64,000 nucleotides of DNA from Falsirhodobacter sp. 20TX0035 (GTDB lineage: Bacteria; Pseudomonadota; Alphaproteobacteria; Rhodobacterales; Rhodobacteraceae), in contig NZ_JAQMHV010000003.1 of the NCBI RefSeq assembly GCF_028307215.1, positions 1-64,000 on the forward strand. The letters are read 5' to 3'. Position 1 is the stretch's first letter. Each line of letters begins with the position of its first letter. The notes beneath the pieces were generated by a model that was given only the letters and a program-made list of their open reading frames with translations, was not told the DNA's origin and searched no databases. A program made the position numbers and the translations under genes. This document shows positions 1-6,835 of the stretch, piece by piece.

Positions 1-45
1 CTCCGCTCGCTGACCCTCCAGCGAACGGTCCGACAAAACATCAGG

Positions 46-106
46 GGGGTCAAAATTGGGCGCCGATACCCCCGTCTAAGGGGTCAAGATTGCATGCCGA
101 AGCACA
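46..106. mobile_element. IS21-like insertion sequence end (partial)
   Basis: Two imperfect direct copies of GGGGTCAArATTGsryGCCGA lie 34 bp apart (46-68 and 80-102). Multiple same-direction repeats of this GGGGTCA...GCCGA type are typical of IS21-family termini, from memory of the family. No istA/istB coding sequence is inside the window, so only an end would be present, with the transposase genes further left. The assignment rests on the repeat pattern alone. Confidence 0.4.
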
Positions 107-124
107 CGCGTCTTCATCGAGCCT

Positions 125-292
125 ATGCTGGCCGACTACCGCGCCGCTTATGCAGCGGCCCACCTCCACACGCCCGGGGGCCTGATGCCCGCCGAAGCCC
201 ATCAGATCGCCCAACGGATCAGCGCACGCCACGGCTGCGGCCCCGATGACCTGATCCTCTGGAACTCCCTCTATCCGAAAGAACGCTCGTGA
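125..292 (+). CDS. Small protein of unknown function, possibly 5'-truncated (55 aa)
   Basis: This short frame encodes an Ala-rich start followed by a Pro/Gly turn and an amphipathic helix, ending ILWNSLYPKERS. I do not recognise a family. It is believable because its stop overlaps the next start by four bases (GTGA) in a chain of four overlapping small genes. The frame stays open upstream of this ATG to a stop at 77-79, and IS-like repeats fill that stretch, so the original N-terminus may have been lost to the insertion. There is no clear ribosome-binding site before the ATG. Confidence 0.45.
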   Translation: MLADYRAAYAAAHLHTPGGLMPAEAHQIAQRISARHGCGPDDLILWNSLYPKERS

Positions 293-414
293 ACCTCGCT
301 GACAAACTCCCCAAAGTCCCCAACGATCTGGTGCTCCCGGCGGGCATAGCCCTTTGCTGCGTCGTTTACGTCGCACTCGGCCTCTACTTGTTGGTGCGTG
401 CGTTCTATGGCTGA
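289..414 (+). CDS. Small single-pass membrane protein, unknown (41 aa)
   Basis: A GTG start overlaps the preceding stop by four bases. The product has a short polar N-terminus (NLADKLPKVPND) followed by one strongly hydrophobic segment of about 23 residues (roughly 14-36), with a C-terminal Arg just after it. It looks like a one-span inner-membrane peptide. Small membrane proteins of this size occur in phage and integrative-element modules, but no specific family is recognised. Support comes from the overlaps on both sides and the clean hydrophobic segment. Confidence 0.5.
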   Translation: MNLADKLPKVPNDLVLPAGIALCCVVYVALGLYLLVRAFYG

Positions 415-577
415 TCCTTCCCCACTTACCCGCGAAGCTCAAATTGCAGCAGCTTTCAAGCTTCTGACCGACGATCGGGAGGTCATGGCGATGTTCGGGA
501 CCAGCACCGCGCAGGATCTGCGCATGATCGGCCGTGTCTACCAGCGCAAGGCCGAGGCGCAGGAGATCGGGAAGTGA
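407..577 (+). CDS. Small soluble protein, unknown (56 aa)
   Basis: It starts eight bases inside the end of the membrane peptide gene and its stop overlaps the next GTG. The product is mostly helical, with a negatively charged patch (LLTDDRE), a Met-rich middle and a basic tail (RVYQRKAEAQEIGK). No known domain is recognised. Its place in a translationally coupled chain on a mobile segment is the main argument that it is real. Confidence 0.5.
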   Translation: MADPSPLTREAQIAAAFKLLTDDREVMAMFGTSTAQDLRMIGRVYQRKAEAQEIGK

Positions 578-777
578 TCACGCCTACGATCGCGGAACTG
601 GAGGCCATGCTGGAAGTGGCCGCAGCGATCTGTGACAGGGAGCCGGAAGCTGGCCCCCTGTTCGACTACTTTGATGCGCTGGTCGAGAAAGCAAAGGCCG
701 AGGCCGCGCAAAGCCCAGTGGAGCGCATGCGCGCCCGCCGCGCGGCGCAGAGGGCGATGGACGCTAGCGCTGCGTGA
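574..777 (+). CDS. Small helical protein, unknown (67 aa)
   Basis: The GTG start overlaps the upstream stop (GTGA). The protein is almost entirely helical: an acidic first half (IAELEAMLEVAAAI, FDYFDALVEKAKAEA) and a strongly basic C-terminus (MRARRAAQRAMD) that could touch nucleic acid. It is the last gene of the four-gene chain and is followed by an inverted repeat that may end transcription. No family is recognised. It could be a small structural or regulatory protein of the element. Confidence 0.55.
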   Translation: MITPTIAELEAMLEVAAAICDREPEAGPLFDYFDALVEKAKAEAAQSPVERMRARRAAQRAMDASAA

Positions 778-829
778 CGCAAGAGCCCGAACCGTCATTC
801 GTAGCCTATAGCCTTGTAAGAAGCGCGAG

Positions 830-864
830 GGGGACGGCTTTGGACGCCATGCGACGCCGTCCCC
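830..864. terminator. Inverted repeat between convergent genes, possible terminator
   Basis: A perfect 9-bp inverted repeat (GGGGACGGC at 830-838 and GCCGTCCCC at 856-864) with a 17-base loop lies between the small-gene chain and the convergent SnoaL-like gene. No T-run follows it on either strand, so efficiency is uncertain. Confidence 0.35.
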
Positions 865-871
865 GGATAGT

Positions 872-1249
872 TCAGTTCGCGCCTACCGGATGATCGATAA
901 TGAAGCGCCAAGTGCCATCCGCTTGGCGCTGCACGACTTCTACGTTACGGCCGGTGACTTCGGTCTGCTCGCCATCTGCATCCAAAGAAATCCCACACCA
1001 CTCCCCGATGAGCAGCGAAATGCCTGCATCTTCGTTAGTAAAGCTCTCCAGTTTGATGAAACGGAAATCCCTTAAATCCATAGATGGACGGATTGTGTCC
1101 CGGATGGCATCGAGCCCAGACACCAACTTATTTCCCTCAGCAACAAACACAGCGTTCGATGTGTAGAGCATAACTGCCGCGTCGAGATCGGCGGCATTGA
1201 TTGCTTTCTCCATCCCACGGTCGCAGTCTTCGGGTCGCAGCATATCCAT
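872..1249 (-). CDS. SnoaL-like / NTF2-fold protein (DUF4440 type)
   Basis: The 125-residue product has the NTF2-like layout: an N-terminal helix with DRGMEKAINAADLDAAVMLYT, then FVAEGNKLVSGLDAIRD, then a series of beta strands ending in GRNVEVVQRQADGTWRFIIDHP. This fits the SnoaL/DUF4440 type of stand-alone cone-shaped proteins, which bind or transform small hydrophobic molecules. The substrate cannot be told from sequence. It is divergent from a TetR-family gene with a shared 98-bp control region holding an inverted repeat, so the TetR protein probably controls it. Codon use is less GC-biased than in the chromosomal genes. Confidence 0.75.
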   Translation of the reverse strand: MDMLRPEDCDRGMEKAINAADLDAAVMLYTSNAVFVAEGNKLVSGLDAIRDTIRPSMDLRDFRFIKLESFTNEDAGISLLIGEWCGISLDADGEQTEVTGRNVEVVQRQADGTWRFIIDHPVGAN

Positions 1250-1288
1250 TGTCGTTCTCCAGATGGCGCCTCGTAAGAGGGCATGTTA

Positions 1289-1346
1289 ATCACACTGGTC
1301 ATGGTTATATTGGCAAGCAAGACATTACAACAGTGATCGGTGTGAT
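1289..1346. promoter_or_regulatory. Candidate TetR operator, spaced inverted repeat
   Basis: ATCACACTGGTCA (1289-1301) and TGATCGGTGTGAT (1334-1346) are inverted copies matching at 11 of 13 positions, separated by 32 bp. They lie in the gap between the divergent SnoaL-like and TetR genes, and the second arm abuts the TetR ATG. This is where an autoregulating TetR repressor would bind, and the wide spacing could allow a dimer at each arm. Confidence 0.45.
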
Positions 1347-1347
1347 A

Positions 1348-1986
1348 ATGGAAGAGCGTCAACGTCGTGGTCGCCCTCGCAAGTTCGAACGTCCTGCTGT
1401 GCTACAAGCGGCGGCAGAATGCTTTGGTCGTTTAGGTTATGAAGGGGCTTCGATCGTCGATCTGACTGCTACAATGGGTATCAGCGCGCAAAGTCTTTAC
1501 TCTGCGTTCGGCACCAAGGCGCAGCTTTTCGAGGAAGCTTTGGAATGGTATCTGGCACACACCGGAGCATTCGGGCCCCGCGCTTTGGCTGAAGAGGTCG
1601 ATCCAATAGACGGGATTGTCCGGGTGCTGAGAGAGTCAGCGGTCCTGTTCGCAGATGGGCATAGGCCGCAAGGCTGTCTCATCTGCAATTCGGCTCTTGC
1701 CGTGGCCCAGGAGCACAGCAACATCGCCATTTACAGCAGCAAGATGCGGCAGGACCGGATCGTTGAGTTGGAAGTGCATTTGGCGCGAGGAGTGAAGGCT
1801 GGCAAAATTGATCCGACTATCGACACGGATGGTATCGCACGTCTCGTGATGAGCGTGCGGCAAGGCATGTCGGCGCAGGCAAAGGATGGTGCTAGCTCTA
1901 GCGAGCTTCTGCGTATCGTAGCATCATTCGAACCTATGCTGCATAGCCTACGAGCTAAACCTGGCGATCAAGAAACGTCCGCTTAG
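1348..1986 (+). CDS. TetR/AcrR family transcriptional regulator
   Basis: The 212-residue product begins with a basic GRPRK arm, then a TetR helix-turn-helix (about residues 12-58: VLQAAAECFGRLGYEGASIVDL, ISAQSLYSAFGTKAQLFEEAL) and a helical ligand-binding half containing GCLICNSALAVAQEH. The ATG at 1348 was chosen because the DNA-binding arm follows directly; the frame is open further upstream. It is divergent from the SnoaL-like gene and convergent with the integrase gene. It probably represses its neighbour and itself in response to a small molecule. The ligand is unknown. Confidence 0.85.
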   Translation: MEERQRRGRPRKFERPAVLQAAAECFGRLGYEGASIVDLTATMGISAQSLYSAFGTKAQLFEEALEWYLAHTGAFGPRALAEEVDPIDGIVRVLRESAVLFADGHRPQGCLICNSALAVAQEHSNIAIYSSKMRQDRIVELEVHLARGVKAGKIDPTIDTDGIARLVMSVRQGMSAQAKDGASSSELLRIVASFEPMLHSLRAKPGDQETSA

Positions 1987-2004
1987 TCCCAGAAGCAGAC
2001 AGGT

Positions 2005-3297
2005 TCAAAGGGCTATAGGTGCCAACAGCCCTGCGATGTGAGCCAGTGACGCCCCCTTGCCATATCGCTCCCGGTTAAGCGCGTGGCCGAACAAGTCTCG
2101 CCTGATCCGCTCATCGATCCCGGCCTCCAGCATCCGATCCTCGAACGAATGCCGTAGGCCGTAGAGGGTGTGATCCGCCGTCTCCAGAAGCTTGTTCTCG
2201 CGCAGATACTTGTTCACCGTGTCCGACAGGCCCGGGTTGTCGCGATAGCGGGGGAAGCCGCTTGGGCATGCTTTGAACGCTTCAAGGCTCACTCCCAGCA
2301 GGGGGATGACCCGCTCGGAGTGGTGGTTCTTGAGAGTTCGGCCCTCCGGGGAAATTTCTATGTGTGGCACGGCGGCATCAAGCCTGATGTGCTTTGCCAG
2401 AAGCCCCTGCGCCTCACTCGGCCGATAGCCTGTGTTCACCATGCCCAAAAGGATGCAGCGCGCTTCGAGGTTCAGCCCATCTAGGGCACCGGGGGCGAGG
2501 AGCGTATCCTTCAGCCATGATACCGAGAAAGCCGATCGCGTCCGCTTCTTCCCTTCGGCCAGCTTCAGCCCCTTGGTTTTATAGGTGAGGTCGATACCTT
2601 TGGACGCGGCCACCGTCGCCAGCATGTTCGTCAGATAGGTAAAGTCCTTGTTGGCGCTACCGGGTGCCAGCCCGCCTTCGCGCACCTTCCTCATCAAGGC
2701 AGTCCGCATCTCGAATAGATCATCGGTGGTGATGTCCTCGATCGCCTTATCGCCCACCGTCTCGATGAAGGTAGCCACTGCCTTCTTCCTCGGGTTCTCC
2801 CATCGCCTGATCTGGTCCTTGCTCTTGCCAAGGGTGCGATCTTCCGCCAGGGCAAAGAAGCTTTCCGCCACCTTCGACATGCGGACCGAAGGTTTCGGGA
2901 CGGCGCCAAGAAGCGCCGCGGCGGCCATCATGTCCGGTTTTTCGGGCGTGCTGGTTTCCATGACCGATCGCATACGCTCGATGACCTGTGCCTCGGGCAG
3001 CTTCGTCACCACGTCGCGGACCTGAAGGAAACGGTATCCACGCGTGGCAGCGAGGTTCTTTGCGGCCTCGATGCGCTTCTCCGCATCTTCGGTGTCCCCG
3101 GCCAATCGTGCTTCCCACGCCTCGACCATTTCGGACCAAACCTGCGCCGCTTTGCTGATAGCCATTGGCTCGCTGTCGGTGTGCAGGGACACCTTGATGA
3201 TCCGTCGTTCATCCACGGCCTCATACCGCGTCGGCAGGCGCCGCCGCAGGTAGTAGCAATTGCCTCGGAAAACGATGCCCTTCATGGACATTCTCAT
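2005..3297 (-). CDS. Tyrosine-type site-specific integrase
   Basis: The product (430 residues) has an N-terminal region like DUF6538 integrases (FRGNCYYLRRRLP), a core-binding helical part in the middle and a C-terminal catalytic domain. Visible catalytic elements are the first Arg (NTGYRPSEAQ), a Lys in RTLKNHHSERV, the second Arg in YGLRHSFEDR (Tyr replaces the usual first His of the box), the GH of LFGHA and the nucleophile Tyr in NRERYGKG. The start at 3297 follows an AGGGCAGG-like site 6-7 bases upstream; an ATG two codons later is possible. The gene lies beside tRNA-Ser, so it is most likely the enzyme that integrated the island there. Confidence 0.9.
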   Translation of the reverse strand: MRMSMKGIVFRGNCYYLRRRLPTRYEAVDERRIIKVSLHTDSEPMAISKAAQVWSEMVEAWEARLAGDTEDAEKRIEAAKNLAATRGYRFLQVRDVVTKLPEAQVIERMRSVMETSTPEKPDMMAAAALLGAVPKPSVRMSKVAESFFALAEDRTLGKSKDQIRRWENPRKKAVATFIETVGDKAIEDITTDDLFEMRTALMRKVREGGLAPGSANKDFTYLTNMLATVAASKGIDLTYKTKGLKLAEGKKRTRSAFSVSWLKDTLLAPGALDGLNLEARCILLGMVNTGYRPSEAQGLLAKHIRLDAAVPHIEISPEGRTLKNHHSERVIPLLGVSLEAFKACPSGFPRYRDNPGLSDTVNKYLRENKLLETADHTLYGLRHSFEDRMLEAGIDERIRRDLFGHALNRERYGKGASLAHIAGLLAPIAL

Positions 3298-3340
3298 GCA
3301 GTACCTGCCCTTAAGCCGCTCGTTAGCCAATCGGCCATAA

Positions 3341-3364
3341 TGTGACCCAAAATGTAACCCAAAA
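3341..3364. repeat. Tandem 12-bp repeats, possible integrase arm sites
   Basis: TGTGACCCAAAA (3341-3352) is followed at once by TGTAACCCAAAA (3353-3364), with a single mismatch. They lie between the integrase start and the tRNA end. Direct repeats in this position are typical arm-type binding sites for tyrosine integrases or for an excisionase. The function is inferred from position. Confidence 0.45.
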
Positions 3365-3413
3365 AGCGTCCCAGCGGCAAGAAAGACGATCATTCCGACC
3401 TGCAGAAATCAAA

Positions 3414-3437
3414 AAAACCCTGCGATTGCAGGGTTTT
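3414..3437 (-). terminator. Rho-independent terminator after tRNA-Ser
   Basis: A 10-bp perfect stem (AAAACCCTGC / GCAGGGTTTT) has a four-base loop. Read on the minus strand it ends in seven consecutive T's, as expected for termination of the tRNA-Ser transcript. It separates the tRNA from the integrase gene. Confidence 0.8.
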
Positions 3438-3461
3438 AGCGGTCACTGGTAGTTGAATATC

Positions 3462-3490
3462 TGGCGGAGAGAGAGGGATTCGAACCCTCG
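3462..3490. other. Candidate attachment site in tRNA-Ser 3' end
   Basis: The 3' end and T-arm of tRNA-Ser face the integrase gene. Islands using tRNA genes normally recombine in this part and leave the tRNA whole. The exact core cannot be set because the second copy is not in the window. Confidence 0.4.
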
Positions 3491-3551
3491 AGACGGTTCC
3501 CCGCCTACACACTTTCCAGGCGTGCGCCTTCGACCACTCGGCCACCTCTCC
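3462..3551 (-). tRNA. tRNA-Ser (anticodon GGA)
   Basis: The minus strand folds into a 90-nt class II tRNA. The acceptor stem is GGAGAGG paired with TCTCTCC (one G-T pair), the discriminator is G and CCA is encoded. The D-arm is GGCCGAGTGGTCGAAGGC-like and the T-arm carries GGGTTCGAATCCC. The anticodon loop CTGGAAA gives anticodon GGA, reading UCC/UCU. A long variable arm (GGCGGGGAACCGTC region) confirms serine. Confidence 0.93.
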
Positions 3552-3616
3552 GTGCTGTGCTCATTAGCGGCTGCAGGAAGACTGTTCAAGACCGAAAAGC
3601 ACGCGCTTTGCAGACA

Positions 3617-3946
3617 TCATCCGTCGGCCATGGCCTGCCGCACGGCCGCCTGCACGGGCGCGGTCCAGCCTTGGAACAGCCGGTCGCCCACCCGGATCAG
3701 GGGGCGCTTCAGCAGGGTCGGATGATCGGCCAGAAGCGTGGGCAGGGGGCGGGCACGCTCGGCCTCGTCCAAGTTGCGCCAGGTGGTGGAGGCGCGATTC
3801 ACTGCGGCCGCGCCGAAGGTGTCCAGAACCTTCTGAAGTTCGGTTGCATCCAGCGGCTGGGCGCGGATGTCGCGAAACGTGGCGTCGGGCAGGGCGGCGC
3901 GGGCCTTGCGGCAGGTGTCACAGGTGGACAGCCCGTAGATCATCAT
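3617..3946 (-). CDS. ArsC/Spx-family thioredoxin-fold protein
   Basis: This 109-residue protein opens MMIYGLSTCDTCRKA, a thioredoxin-like strand followed by C9-D-T-C12. It ends in the family's basic motif LLKRPLIRVGD (about residue 80). Length and motifs match the ArsC/Spx/YffB family. Such proteins reduce arsenate with glutathione or act as thiol-dependent regulators; no ars operon is nearby, so a general YffB-like reductase role is more likely than arsenic resistance. Start: the first of two tandem ATGs. The gene is divergent from the GGDEF-EAL gene. Confidence 0.85.
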   Translation of the reverse strand: MMIYGLSTCDTCRKARAALPDATFRDIRAQPLDATELQKVLDTFGAAAVNRASTTWRNLDEAERARPLPTLLADHPTLLKRPLIRVGDRLFQGWTAPVQAAVRQAMADG

Positions 3947-4055
3947 GCGGATGCATCCTTCAAATGCGAACAAAACAGGGGCACCACCCCTATCTCGGTA
4001 AAGGAACCTTTCATCCATCCTGCGGATGCTGTGCCCGAAAGTAAACGAGGGTTCC

Positions 4056-6767
4056 ATGTTCGATGTCTTCGCGCTTCCGGCGAACGCCAGCACTGTCCGC
4101 ATTCTGGGGGCGGTCGTGATCCTTTGCCTGCTGGTCACCCTTTTCGGCCGGCGGGCGGTTCGAAACGCCGGGGGGCAGGGCGGAAGGGCTGTTCCGATCC
4201 GCGTCCTGGGCGGGCTGGCCTGTGCGTCGGGACTGCTGGCCGGGGCCGTCGCGATGTGGCCGGAGGGGGCGATGCCCCCCTTTCCCGGCCTGGCGGGGAA
4301 CGGAATGCTCGGTCTGGCGACCGTGCTGGGCTTGATGGCGTGCGGGCTCCTGCTTCCTGCACGTTCCCCGCGGGACGTGGCAGACGATTCGGTTCGCCTG
4401 AAAGCTTTGACCGATCTGGCGATCGAGGGGCTTCTAACCTGCCGCGACGACCGGATCATTACGTGCAACGACCGGTTCCGGATCCTGACGGGCTTGCAGG
4501 AGGGCGACGACCTGCACAGCGTCTTCACTGCCGAGGCGCTGGCCCAGCTGCGCGCCGCCCCCGACACATTCCAGCAGATCGGTATCCTGAGCCCGGGGGG
4601 CGAGGTCATCCCCGTGGAAGCGACCCTGCGCCTCTTGGTGGACGCGGGCACGACGGACGAGGTCATCGCCCTTCGCGACCTGCGCGCCCAGCGGCAGCAA
4701 CAGGCGGATCGGGAACGGTCGATCCAGGCGCGGCTGGAAAGCGAACAGCGTTTCCGCTTCCTGATCCAGAGCGTGACGGACTACGCCATCTACATGCTGA
4801 ATCCCGACGGCCGCGTCGCGAACTGGAACGCGGGGGCCGAACGCAACAAGGGCTACACCGCCGAGGAGATCGTGGGACGGCACTTCTCCGTCTTCTTCTC
4901 GCGCGATGACCGGGCCGAAGGGCTGCCGGCGCGGATGCTGGACCGGGCGCTGCGCACGGGAAAGGTCGAAACCTCGGGTTGGCGGTATCGCAAGGACGGA
5001 TCGCGCTTCTGGGCCTCGGTCCTGCTGGAGCCGATCTTCGACGATGCGGGCCAGCACATCGGCTTTGCCAAGGTCACCCATGACAACACCCGCCAGCTGG
5101 AGGACGCCGAGGCGCTGCGCCTGATCCGCCACAAGCTCGCCCTCGCGCTGGAGAACCTGAGCCAGGGGATCGCCCTGTTCGACGAGAAGGAGCGCCTCGT
5201 CCTCGGCAACGCCCGCCTGTCGGAGATCCTGAACATCCCCGAGCCCGACGGCCTGTCCCTGGACGACTTCACCGCCAGCATCGCCGAAAAGGTCGATTTG
5301 TCGTCGGGAAGCCTCGAAGGACTGCACAAGCGCCACCGCGGGCTGTGGCACGGCACCACGGGGACGGAGCTTCTGCTGGACCTGACCGATGGCCGCACGA
5401 TCATGGTCATTCACCGGCCGGTGCGCGAAGGCGGCTGGGTCACCACGGTGGAGGATGTGTCCGCCCGCACCCGCTCGGAACGGCAGATCACGCATATGGC
5501 GCGGCACGACGCGCTGACCGGCCTGCCCAACCGCACCAGCTTCAAGGAAACCATCGAATGGGCGCTGGACGATGTGCGGGACCGCCCCGGTCACCGTCTG
5601 GCTGTGATGGCGATCGATCTGGATCGCTTCAAGGAGATCAACGACCACATGGGCCATGCGGTGGGCGACCAGGTTCTGGCCGGGCTTGCCCGCCGGTTGG
5701 AAGCGACGCTGCGCGGCAACGAGTTTGTGGCGCGCTTTGGCGGGGACGAGTTTGCTGCCTTCAAGACCATCGCTTCGGAGGAGGAGCTGACGGACTTCCA
5801 GACGCGCCTGCTGCAGGCCATCGGTGCCGAAATGTCGATCAATGGCAACGAGGTGTCGGTCGGCGCCAGCGTCGGGATCGCCCTGTTCCCCGAGGATGCG
5901 AACACGTTCGAGAAGCTGATGGCGAATGCGGATCTGGCGATGTACCGCGCCAAATCCAGCCTGGATGAAAAGGTATGCCGCTACGAATCGCGCATGGACG
6001 AAGCCTCGCGCGACCGCCAGGCGATGGCACGTGACCTTTGGCGCGCGGTGGAGCGGGGGGAGCTCTACCTGCACCACCAGATCCAGAAATCCGTCAGCAC
6101 GGGCGAGACGACGGGCTACGAGGTGCTTCTGCGCTGGATGCATCCCGAACGGGGCCTCGTCTCCCCCGCCGATTTCATCCCGCTGGCCGAGGAATGCGGC
6201 GCGATCATGTCCATCGGCGACTGGGTGCTGCGGACCGCCTGCCAGCAGGCGGCCGCCTGGCGCGACAAGATCCGCATCGCGGTCAATCTGTCGCCGGTGC
6301 AGCTGAACAACCCCCGCTTCGTCGCCCAGCTGGAGGAGATCTTGCACGAGACGGGGATCGAGCCCGACCGGCTGGAACTGGAAGTAACCGAAAGCGCCAT
6401 CATCCCGGACAAGGCGCGGGCGCTGCACATGCTGAACCAGGTGAAGGCGCTGGGCGTGACGGTGGCCATCGACGATTTCGGAACGGGCTACTCCTCGCTC
6501 GACACCCTGCGGTCCTTCCCCTTCGACAAGATCAAGCTGGACCGCAGCTTCATCCGCGAGGTGGAAACAAGCCCGCAGTCGAAAGCGATCATCCGCGCCA
6601 TCCTGGCGCTGGGCCGCAGCCTGGAGGTTCCGGTGCTGGCCGAAGGGGTGGAAACCCCGGCGCAGTTGTCGCTTCTGCAATCCGAGGGCTGCGACGAGGC
6701 GCAGGGCTACTTCCTTGGCCGCCCCGGCGTCCTTTCGCTGCCCGAGACCCCCTCGCTGGTGGCCTGA
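4056..6767 (+). CDS. Membrane PAS-GGDEF-EAL cyclic-di-GMP enzyme
   Basis: A 903-residue inner-membrane signalling protein. Three hydrophobic segments lie in the first 110 residues, followed by PAS-type sensor regions (about 120-480, including NWNAGAERNKGYTAEEIVGRHF). The diguanylate cyclase domain has GGDEF at 562-566. The phosphodiesterase domain has E-V-L in place of EAL at 689, DDFGTGYSSL from 806 and AEGVET at 862. Both active-site sets look complete, so it may make and break cyclic di-GMP. The usual inhibitory RxxD five residues before GGDEF reads RGNE. Start chosen for an ACGAGG site six bases upstream of the ATG. Confidence 0.93.
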   Translation: MFDVFALPANASTVRILGAVVILCLLVTLFGRRAVRNAGGQGGRAVPIRVLGGLACASGLLAGAVAMWPEGAMPPFPGLAGNGMLGLATVLGLMACGLLLPARSPRDVADDSVRLKALTDLAIEGLLTCRDDRIITCNDRFRILTGLQEGDDLHSVFTAEALAQLRAAPDTFQQIGILSPGGEVIPVEATLRLLVDAGTTDEVIALRDLRAQRQQQADRERSIQARLESEQRFRFLIQSVTDYAIYMLNPDGRVANWNAGAERNKGYTAEEIVGRHFSVFFSRDDRAEGLPARMLDRALRTGKVETSGWRYRKDGSRFWASVLLEPIFDDAGQHIGFAKVTHDNTRQLEDAEALRLIRHKLALALENLSQGIALFDEKERLVLGNARLSEILNIPEPDGLSLDDFTASIAEKVDLSSGSLEGLHKRHRGLWHGTTGTELLLDLTDGRTIMVIHRPVREGGWVTTVEDVSARTRSERQITHMARHDALTGLPNRTSFKETIEWALDDVRDRPGHRLAVMAIDLDRFKEINDHMGHAVGDQVLAGLARRLEATLRGNEFVARFGGDEFAAFKTIASEEELTDFQTRLLQAIGAEMSINGNEVSVGASVGIALFPEDANTFEKLMANADLAMYRAKSSLDEKVCRYESRMDEASRDRQAMARDLWRAVERGELYLHHQIQKSVSTGETTGYEVLLRWMHPERGLVSPADFIPLAEECGAIMSIGDWVLRTACQQAAAWRDKIRIAVNLSPVQLNNPRFVAQLEEILHETGIEPDRLELEVTESAIIPDKARALHMLNQVKALGVTVAIDDFGTGYSSLDTLRSFPFDKIKLDRSFIREVETSPQSKAIIRAILALGRSLEVPVLAEGVETPAQLSLLQSEGCDEAQGYFLGRPGVLSLPETPSLVA

Positions 6768-6835
6768 GGGGGATCGGCCATTGAAGTTGCCGCCGTTCTG
6801 CCAAACATAGGCGGCATGTCTTCTGGAGAACTTCG

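Larger units (their letters stand above)
1..3464. mobile_element. Integrated genomic island (right part), bounded by tRNA-Ser
   Basis: The segment left of the tRNA-Ser gene looks acquired. A tyrosine integrase lies next to the 3' end of the tRNA, tandem repeats sit between the two, and the SnoaL/TetR pair has more A/T at third codon positions than the chromosome to the right. A run of four tiny overlapping genes and IS-end-like repeats fill the rest. The tRNA remains intact, as expected when an island restores the tRNA 3' end. No second copy of the tRNA end is seen in the window, so the far boundary must lie to the left. Boundaries are inferred. Confidence 0.55.

Noticed and set aside
3617-3946. 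Arsenic resistance determinant
   Set aside because: The protein is of the ArsC/Spx/YffB fold, but no arsR, arsB or acr3 gene accompanies it, so a specific arsenic role is not supported.
4434-6680. Long reverse-strand frame opposite the GGDEF-EAL gene
   Set aside because: Same third-position GC effect; the plus strand has all cyclic-di-GMP motifs in one frame.
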